Of a stretch of 10,925 nucleotides of DNA, positions 6,151 to 10,925 are shown piece by piece. The translations under genes were made by a program, and so were the position numbers. Origin of the DNA: Eisenbergiella sp900555195. Its GTDB lineage: Bacteria > Bacillota > Clostridia > Lachnospirales > Lachnospiraceae. Location of the stretch: positions 1 through 10,925 of the forward strand of contig CABUMH010000115.1 in the NCBI GenBank assembly GCA_902492555.1, read 5' to 3'. Positions within the stretch are counted from its first letter, which is position 1. Each line of letters begins with the position of its first letter. The notes beneath the pieces are model-generated. The model had not been told where the DNA came from and made no database searches. It worked only from the letters and a program-made list of their open reading frames with translations.

Positions 6151-6501
6151 GGCGAATTCCTCCTTTTTCTGGCTGGCAGTTTTGCCGTTACCGTGTTCCT
6201 TTGCCCCCAATTCTGTCACATCTTGCCGCTTCCCGCAATAAAAAGCGTTCGACAAAAAAAGCGCGCAGAGGCGATTGCGTGACACCTCAGGCAGGTCTGG
6301 GCAGTTATAAATGAGGGGCGGAAATCTTAAGAGAAATTTAAGGAAGGCGGCCGGGAAATTCCGTGCCGGACGGTTGAAGAGAAAAAGCGGGCTGTGTTAT
6401 ACTGTCTCTACGGATTTATGGCCACTAAGGGCTGTGAATTGTGTGAAACGAATAGAAACTGGTGGGTACAGTGATTGTATTCTGAAGATAATGGAGTGCT
6501 T
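6151..6501. other. Divergent intergenic region
   Basis: This 351-nt gap separates the zinc-ribbon gene (leftward) and the GH25 gene (rightward). It contains a good rightward promoter candidate (6374-6403) and a leader of about 90 nt before the ribosome binding site GGAG at 6493-6496. I see no clear leftward promoter, riboswitch or strong hairpin. Confidence 0.5.
6374..6403 (+). promoter_or_regulatory. Candidate promoter of the GH25 gene
   Basis: TTGAAG (6374-6379) and TATACT (6398-6403) are 18 bp apart, with a T just before the -10. The same GTTATACT string forms the -10 candidate at the right end of the window (10799-10806). Confidence 0.45.
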
Positions 6502-9500
6502 ATGACGGAGAGAAGAGATGAGCGGGGGGACAGAGAAGGAAGACGCTCCCTGCAGCAGGAATTGTCGAAAGAACCCGACGAATTATTGGAAAACAAAGAG
6601 CCGATTTCCAGAAAGATCGAGAAGGTAACGGAAGAACTCCTGTCCGAATGGGAGATCAGCGAGGACGATTTTGAAGAAACAGGGGATCTTACGGAGACTT
6701 CCCGCAGGCTGGCCGAAGAAGTCATCGGACGCCGTGAAGGGGAAATGGCAGGAAAGAATGTGCGCAGCATCCGGGAGGAAGGAGCCGTACGAGAGAAAAG
6801 CGGAAGGCCGCAGCGGGCTGATTCGCGCAGCACGGCTCCAGCTTCTGGAAGGGATATAGAGCGAAGGGAGGCGGCAGCCAGAGAAGGGCGGGCGGAGTAT
6901 GCCCGAAAGCCGGAACGGCGCAGCGAAGGAGCAAAAGGCAGTGCGCCGGAACGGAGGGCTGCGCATAGAAGCGAGGAGAGAAAGCACAGCGCGCAGGAAC
7001 AAAGGCCTGTACGGCGAAACGGGCAGGACAAACGAAGCGCAGGAGAGAGAAGTGTATCATCGGAGCGCGGTTTGTCAGAATCCAGGACAACTCGCCGTTC
7101 TGATGGCTCGGCTGCCGGAACGGAATATGGGGCCAGCAGCCGCAGAGAAGGAAGCAGACGGGCGGAAAGGCTGCCGGAAAACAGAGAAAGGCGGCCGGGC
7201 CGGACAAACCGTGGAAGAAGCGCTTCCGGAAGACGGAAGGGCAATGTCTTTTTAAGGTTTTGGGACAGCCTGCAGACCATGGACAAGGTGGTGGGGCTTA
7301 CCGGAATTGGCGTGTGTCTGGTTGCTGCGATCACATTTTCCATCGTTCTGAATGCCAGAGGGGTGAACCGGCAGGTGGAAACCTTTGCGCAGGTGGGGGA
7401 GAATCTTTCCCAGATTGCCGTTGCAGATGAGAGCACCTTCCTGGCGGTTGCGGACGGCCACCTTGCCAGGCAGCAGGCAGCTTCGGCACAGGAGACGGAA
7501 GAATATAATGAGAAAGAGGACGATTCAGAGATTCAGGTTGGCCTGAATATGACCTCTGTGGAAAAAGATCTGAAAATCAAGTTCGTAAACCGTAAGACGG
7601 GAAAATTGATTCCCTATGTCGCCTTTGAAGCGGAAATAAAGGGACCGGATGAGACATACCAAAAGACGGATGATGATAAAGACGGGATCATTTATCTGAC
7701 AGGAATCACCGGAGGCACTTATACGGTGCGGGTAACAGGGCCGGAGGGACTGGAAGGATATATTTTGCCTGAGGATGCGCAGTCTGTAGAAGTGAAGAAT
7801 CAGATCGCCTATGAGAAGATAGACGTGAGCGACGAGATTAAGAGCGAGTCCGAGGTCAATGCCGCAAAAGAGGATACGGAAATCAAGACCGAGGTGGAGT
7901 CTGTGCTCCAGGATACGGTGGAGTGGGTGGAGTCCACGAAAACGCCGATCGGCGGAGATGGAAATGCCTATATTGAAGTGAAGAAAGCGGATGTTCCGGA
8001 TCCGGCTGCTTCTGCGAGCCTGGATTTTGGGCTGTTTGCCGGCGTGCGGATCAGACCGGCACAAATGGCAGGCCTCGCCATATGGTCTCAGCCGGCGGAG
8101 GCTGGGATGATGCGTTTATCCACCGTCGCGGAACCCACAAGCACGGTACCCGAGCCGGAAGAGCCGTCTTCCACGGAGCCGACGCAGACGGTTCCGGAGG
8201 AACCAAAGGATGTGGCTGTGACGGGAGTGGAGATCAGCCCGAAGGAACTGTCGGGAACGGTAGGCGGTTCCGGCAGCCTTTCCGCATCGGTGAAGCCGGA
8301 TGATGCGACCAATAAGGGCGTGAAATGGTCTTCCAGCGATACGGGCGTGGCAACAGTGGACGGCAGCGGGACGGTATCCTTTGTGGGAGCCGGTTCTGCG
8401 ACCATTACCGTAACCACGGATGAGGGCAGTCATACGGCCAGCGCCAGCGTGAAGGTCGTTGAGGAGGAAAAGAAGGTAGAAAAGGTGGAAGTGACGGGAG
8501 ACGGTTCTGTGAGCGTGGGCGGAAGCATCACGCTGTCCGCCACCATCTCTCCTTCCGGCGCCTCGTATGACGGCGTCAGCTGGAGCTCTTCGGACAGCAG
8601 CATTGCTACGGTGGACGGCGGGAAGGTGACCGGCGTCAAGGCGGGGAGCGTTACGGTTACGGCTACGGCCGGAGGTGTCAGCGGAAGCAAGACGGTGGAA
8701 GTAAAGAATGCGGAAGTGGCTGTGGGAAGCATTAAGATCAACGGTTCTACGAGCGCCAAAAAAGGGGAGACCGTGCAGCTTTCCATCACGGCAGAGCCTG
8801 CTGGAGCGGATGCTTCCGTAAAATGGGAATCTTCCAATCCTTCCGTGGCATCTGTGGACGGCAATGGTAAGGTTACCGCTAAGGAAACAGGCAGTACTAC
8901 GATTAAAGCGACTTCCCTGAAGGATGGAAGCAAAACCGCGTCCATCACCTTTACGGTGACTTCCAATGAAACCAATTCGGTGACGCTCTCAGACATGAAG
9001 ATCACCGCCGGAGAGACGAAGGGGGCGGATTTGAAAACCACGGGTTCCGTATCCTCCAAGAGCTTTTCCATTGCCAATACCAAGTATGCGACGGTGGATG
9101 GCAGCGGCAATATCAGGGCGATTCGTTCCGGAGAAACGGAACTGACGGTGACGGTCAAGTTCTCCAATGGGGAAACGGTAACCAAGAAAGCGAAGCTGAC
9201 CGTGGCCGCAGCTGAGGTTAAGAAGATTACGCTGGATAAAACCAGCGTGACGCTGAAAGTGGGTGAGTCCCTGAAGCTGAATCCCACGATCGAGACCACT
9301 GGATATACGGGATGTTTATGGTATACTTCCGATGCGTCAATCGTGACGGTGACAGAACACGGGAATGGAACGATTAAAGCGGTGAAGGCAGGAAAGGTGA
9401 CGATCACTGCCTGCAGTTCAGAGGATACTTCCAAAAAGGCGACCTGTGAAGTCACGGTGACGGGAAAGGATCTGAAGGATGATACTACAACGAAGCTGAA

Positions 9501-10347
9501 GGACAAGGATGGAAAGCAGCTCTATGTGAAGAACGCCGATGGAAAGTATGTGGAAGCCGTTGTGGCCGACTACTATAAATATGATGTATTTTACAGGCTG
9601 AACGAAAATGTGGAATATAAATACACCGGCTGGCAGACCATAGACGGGAAAAGATATTATTTTGATAAAGACGGCAACAAGGTAACCGGCGAGCAGGTGA
9701 TCCAGGGTGTGAAATACAATTTTGGAAGCGACGGAGCATTAAGCGGCGGTTCGGGCGTCCTGGGAATCGACGTTTCCAAGCACAACGGCAACATCAACTG
9801 GACAGAAGTGAAGAACTCGGGCGTATCTTTTGTGATTATCCGCTGCGGTTATCGTGGGTCCTCCACGGGAGCGATGATCGAGGATCCGAAGTTCAAGGCC
9901 AATATTCAGGGCGCCACGGCTGCCGGACTGAAGGTGGGCGTTTATTTCTTCTCCCAGGCGGTGAATCGGGTGGAGGCTGTGGAAGAAGCTTCCATGACGT
10001 TGGAACTGATTAAAGGATATAAGATTTCCTATCCGGTATTTTTGGATGTGGAAGCGTCCGGCGGACGGGCGGACGGCATTGATTCCGGAACCAGAACGGA
10101 GATTGTGAACGCCTATTGTGAGACTATCCGCAACAGCGGCTATACGGCCGGGGTTTACGCCAATAAAACCTGGCTGAACAGCAAGATGAATACGGGAAGT
10201 TTTGGAAGCAACAAGATCTGGCTGGCCCAGTATGCTGCGGCGCCTACATACAACGGTAGATACGAGATGTGGCAGTATTCTTCCACTGGGAAGATCGGCG
10301 GTATCAGCGGCAATGTGGATCTGAACCTGAGTTATCTTGGATATTGA
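6502..10347 (+). CDS. Membrane-tethered GH25 lysozyme with Big_2 domains
   Basis: The 1281-residue protein should hydrolyse the MurNAc-GlcNAc bond of peptidoglycan from a tethered position. Order of parts: a charged, low-complexity cytoplasmic tail (1-258) very rich in Arg, Glu and Ser; one membrane helix (about 263-285); a linker; a SpaA/prealbumin-like beta domain (about 356-432); a Pro/Thr/Glu-rich spacer (about 529-570); five Ig-like Big_2 domains (about 571-655, 659-738, 741-821, 827-902 degenerate, 906-987); choline-binding-like repeats with GWQTIDGKRYYFDKDG (about 1043-1083); and a GH25 domain (1086-1281). Catalytic residues are visible: D1090 in GIDVSKHNG and D1182/E1184 in FLDVEAS. 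The ATG at 6502 follows GGAG by 5 nt; a TTG reading at 6475 lacks a signal. No sortase motif is present, so anchoring is by the N-terminal helix. It appears monocistronic. Confidence 0.92.
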   Translation: MTERRDERGDREGRRSLQQELSKEPDELLENKEPISRKIEKVTEELLSEWEISEDDFEETGDLTETSRRLAEEVIGRREGEMAGKNVRSIREEGAVREKSGRPQRADSRSTAPASGRDIERREAAAREGRAEYARKPERRSEGAKGSAPERRAAHRSEERKHSAQEQRPVRRNGQDKRSAGERSVSSERGLSESRTTRRSDGSAAGTEYGASSRREGSRRAERLPENRERRPGRTNRGRSASGRRKGNVFLRFWDSLQTMDKVVGLTGIGVCLVAAITFSIVLNARGVNRQVETFAQVGENLSQIAVADESTFLAVADGHLARQQAASAQETEEYNEKEDDSEIQVGLNMTSVEKDLKIKFVNRKTGKLIPYVAFEAEIKGPDETYQKTDDDKDGIIYLTGITGGTYTVRVTGPEGLEGYILPEDAQSVEVKNQIAYEKIDVSDEIKSESEVNAAKEDTEIKTEVESVLQDTVEWVESTKTPIGGDGNAYIEVKKADVPDPAASASLDFGLFAGVRIRPAQMAGLAIWSQPAEAGMMRLSTVAEPTSTVPEPEEPSSTEPTQTVPEEPKDVAVTGVEISPKELSGTVGGSGSLSASVKPDDATNKGVKWSSSDTGVATVDGSGTVSFVGAGSATITVTTDEGSHTASASVKVVEEEKKVEKVEVTGDGSVSVGGSITLSATISPSGASYDGVSWSSSDSSIATVDGGKVTGVKAGSVTVTATAGGVSGSKTVEVKNAEVAVGSIKINGSTSAKKGETVQLSITAEPAGADASVKWESSNPSVASVDGNGKVTAKETGSTTIKATSLKDGSKTASITFTVTSNETNSVTLSDMKITAGETKGADLKTTGSVSSKSFSIANTKYATVDGSGNIRAIRSGETELTVTVKFSNGETVTKKAKLTVAAAEVKKITLDKTSVTLKVGESLKLNPTIETTGYTGCLWYTSDASIVTVTEHGNGTIKAVKAGKVTITACSSEDTSKKATCEVTVTGKDLKDDTTTKLKDKDGKQLYVKNADGKYVEAVVADYYKYDVFYRLNENVEYKYTGWQTIDGKRYYFDKDGNKVTGEQVIQGVKYNFGSDGALSGGSGVLGIDVSKHNGNINWTEVKNSGVSFVIIRCGYRGSSTGAMIEDPKFKANIQGATAAGLKVGVYFFSQAVNRVEAVEEASMTLELIKGYKISYPVFLDVEASGGRADGIDSGTRTEIVNAYCETIRNSGYTAGVYANKTWLNSKMNTGSFGSNKIWLAQYAAAPTYNGRYEMWQYSSTGKIGGISGNVDLNLSYLGY
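8209..9465 (+). repeat. Tandem Big_2 coding repeats
   Basis: Five protein-level repeats of about 80 codons each recur within the GH25 gene. Each ends in the pattern of a V-W-x-S-S strand, a (V/I)A(T/S)V-D-G-x-G core and a closing T-V-T-x strand; the fourth is degenerate. Similarity at the base level is visible, for example TGGTCTTCCAGCGATA near 8325 against TGGAGCTCTTCGGACA near 8581. Domain number may vary between strains by recombination (inference). Confidence 0.75.
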
Positions 10348-10360
10348 TTGGCTTCAGGGG

Positions 10361-10765
10361 TGCGCATCGGACAAATCCATTTTCCGTTCCGGGACGGTCG
10401 CTTTGCTGTGCCTGGATGTCCTTTCGAGGCCAGGGCCCGGAGTTTTCCAGGGGGACGCTCGCGCTCCGCTAAAAACGCAGCAGTACTAACGCGCTAAAAT
10501 ACAGCGCGTAAGTGCTGGCGTTTTTAGAGGCCTCCCTGGAAAACTCCGGGCCCTGGCCTCGAAAGGACATCCAGGCACAGCAAAGCGGCCATCCCGGAAC
10601 GGGAAATGGATTGTTACTACTCAGCCAGGTCTGCGCATAAACTGCGCAGACCGTGTGAAAACGGCCCGGTAGAAAGCATCCGGCCTATCGCGGAGCGATT
10701 GGAATGGCCGGATGCCGTTACAATTCAGCCAAAGGCTGAATTGTAACAATGGATTTGTCCGGGTG
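10361..10765. repeat. Large hairpin C downstream of the GH25 gene
   Basis: A 54-bp perfect stem joins 10399-10452 and 10534-10587. It extends outward with three mismatches to AATCCATT/AATGGATT, and then, after skipping an insertion in the right arm, through CGGACAAATCCAT (10368-10380) with its complement at 10749-10761. The inner part re-pairs as CTAAAAACGC/GCGTTTTTAG (10469-10478/10518-10527) and ACGCGCT/AGCGCGT (10489-10495/10503-10509) around an AAAATAC loop. Without the insertion it would be about 262 nt. It starts 14 nt after the GH25 stop codon and lacks a T-tract, so it is not a standard terminator. I do not recognise a named element. Confidence 0.9.
10605..10755. mobile_element. MITE-like insertion in the right arm of hairpin C
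   Basis: The 135-bp segment 10613-10747 begins with GTTACTACTCAGCC and ends with GGCTGAATTGTAAC, terminal inverted repeats matching at 12 of 14 positions. It is flanked by AATGGATT on both sides (10605-10612 and 10748-10755), an 8-bp target duplication. The left arm of hairpin C keeps one uninterrupted complement of this site (10374-10381), so the empty site is visible in the same window. Inside are three perfect hairpins: GGTCTGCGCA/TGCGCAGACC with loop TAAAC (10628-10652), GCATCCGGCC/GGCCGGATGC (10676-10715), and a 14-bp stem at the right end (10717-10747). It encodes no protein and would need a transposase elsewhere. Confidence 0.8.
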
Positions 10766-10776
10766 CAGATTAGGGG

Positions 10777-10806
10777 TTGGTAAAGTCAGCCAGAATATGT
10801 TATACT
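10777..10806 (+). promoter_or_regulatory. Candidate promoter for a gene beyond the right edge
   Basis: TTGGTA (10777-10782) and TATACT (10801-10806) are 18 bp apart. No start codon with a ribosome binding site follows within the window, so the target gene would lie beyond 10925. Confidence 0.4.
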
Positions 10807-10809
10807 GAA

Positions 10810-10834
10810 TAACAATGATAATAGGTAATTGTTA
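10810..10834. promoter_or_regulatory. Operator-like inverted repeat just after the -10
   Basis: TAACAAT (10810-10816) and ATTGTTA (10828-10834) are perfect inverted half-sites with centres 18 bp apart, starting 4 bp after the candidate -10. The position and spacing suit a dimeric repressor. The surrounding AT-richness weakens the case. Confidence 0.35.
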
Positions 10835-10862
10835 AATGTAAATCATCCCGATTGTGGATAAC

Positions 10863-10884
10863 TTCTCTCTATATAAGGAGAGAA
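10863..10884. repeat. Short hairpin in a probable leader
   Basis: TTCTCTC (10863-10869) pairs with GAGAGAA (10878-10884) around an 8-nt loop, TATATAAG. It lies downstream of the promoter candidate at 10777-10806. Its role is unknown. Confidence 0.35.
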
Positions 10885-10890
10885 AAGCAG

Positions 10891-10920
10891 GTCAATCTTC
10901 AGAATTGTTTCTGAATTGAC
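10891..10920. repeat. Inverted repeat ending in a TTGACA box
   Basis: GTCAA (10891-10895) and TTCAGAA (10898-10904) pair with TTCTGAA (10909-10915) and TTGAC (10916-10920), with a 2-nt bulge and a 4-nt loop. The right half-site overlaps TTGACA (10916-10921), a perfect -35 hexamer. It may be an operator over a second promoter, or a leader hairpin; the window ends before a -10 could be seen. Confidence 0.4.
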
Positions 10921-10925
10921 ATAGA

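Noticed and set aside
6408..7436. Minus-strand open frame (342 codons) opposite the GH25 tail
   Set aside because: It is the antisense of an Arg/Glu/Ser-rich low-complexity region, and its product is an equally low-complexity shadow.
8209..9465. CRISPR-like repetition
   Set aside because: The repeats are about 240 bp, diverged and in frame with Big_2 domains; there are no short identical repeats with spacers.
8430..9506. Long minus-strand open frame (358 codons) opposite the Big_2 region
   Set aside because: It mirrors the repetitive Ser/Thr/Val-rich Big_2 codons of the GH25 gene, which rarely give stops in antisense. It has no ribosome binding site that I can see and no recognisable product.
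10348..10765. Hairpin C as a rho-independent terminator of the GH25 gene
   Set aside because: It is far too long for that class, and no run of T follows the stem.
10356..10777. AGGGGT on both sides of hairpin C as a target duplication for the whole hairpin
   Set aside because: The 6-mer is G-rich and the hairpin ends next to it do not match exactly, so chance is likely. It is kept only as a possibility.

Overview
The window looks like chromosomal DNA of an anaerobic gut Firmicute, most likely a Lachnospiraceae-type Clostridium relative. This is inferred from strong GGAGG-type ribosome binding sites, moderately high G+C, a GH25 lysozyme with Big_2 domains and choline-binding-like repeats, and a small CxxC zinc-ribbon protein of a kind I associate with that family. 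No rRNA, tRNA, CRISPR array or complete transposase gene is visible.

Layout. 1-459 is gene-free and holds palindromic repeat modules. 460-1773 (+) encodes an AAA_14/DUF4143 ATPase, clearly more AT-rich than its neighbours. 1920-3221 (-) encodes an orphan amidohydrolase and 3304-4521 (-) a membrane-anchored SGNH-like protein without the usual nucleophile motif. The divergent gap 4522-5191 is mostly a large hairpin (4739-5057). 5192-5548 and 5541-5888 (+) are two overlapping four-helix SMR/EamA-type half-transporters. 5824-6150 (-) is a zinc-ribbon protein whose 3' end runs antisense into the second transporter gene. 6502-10347 (+) is a 1281-residue membrane-tethered GH25 muramidase with an Arg-rich cytoplasmic tail and five Ig-like domains. 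10348-10925 holds a second very large hairpin, split by a MITE-like insertion, followed by promoter-like sequence for a gene beyond the edge.

The genes do not form one obvious pathway. Several point to the cell envelope: the GH25 enzyme, the tethered SGNH-like protein and the small-transporter pair, which resembles lipid-linked-sugar flippases. The ATPase and amidohydrolase look like unrelated neighbours.

The most unusual content lies between the genes. A 43-45 nt module (10-54 and 4945-4987) recurs with conserved single-stranded segments while the surrounding stems change sequence but keep pairing. It can also refold into two side-by-side hairpins, giving a T shape. A separate hairpin at 10361-10765 has a 54-bp perfect stem. 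Its right arm is interrupted by a 135-bp segment with 14-bp terminal inverted repeats and an 8-bp direct repeat, and the left arm keeps the empty-site sequence. The hairpin at 4739-5057 is likewise interrupted in one arm between 7-bp direct repeats. These intergenic structures are the best candidates for something undescribed.
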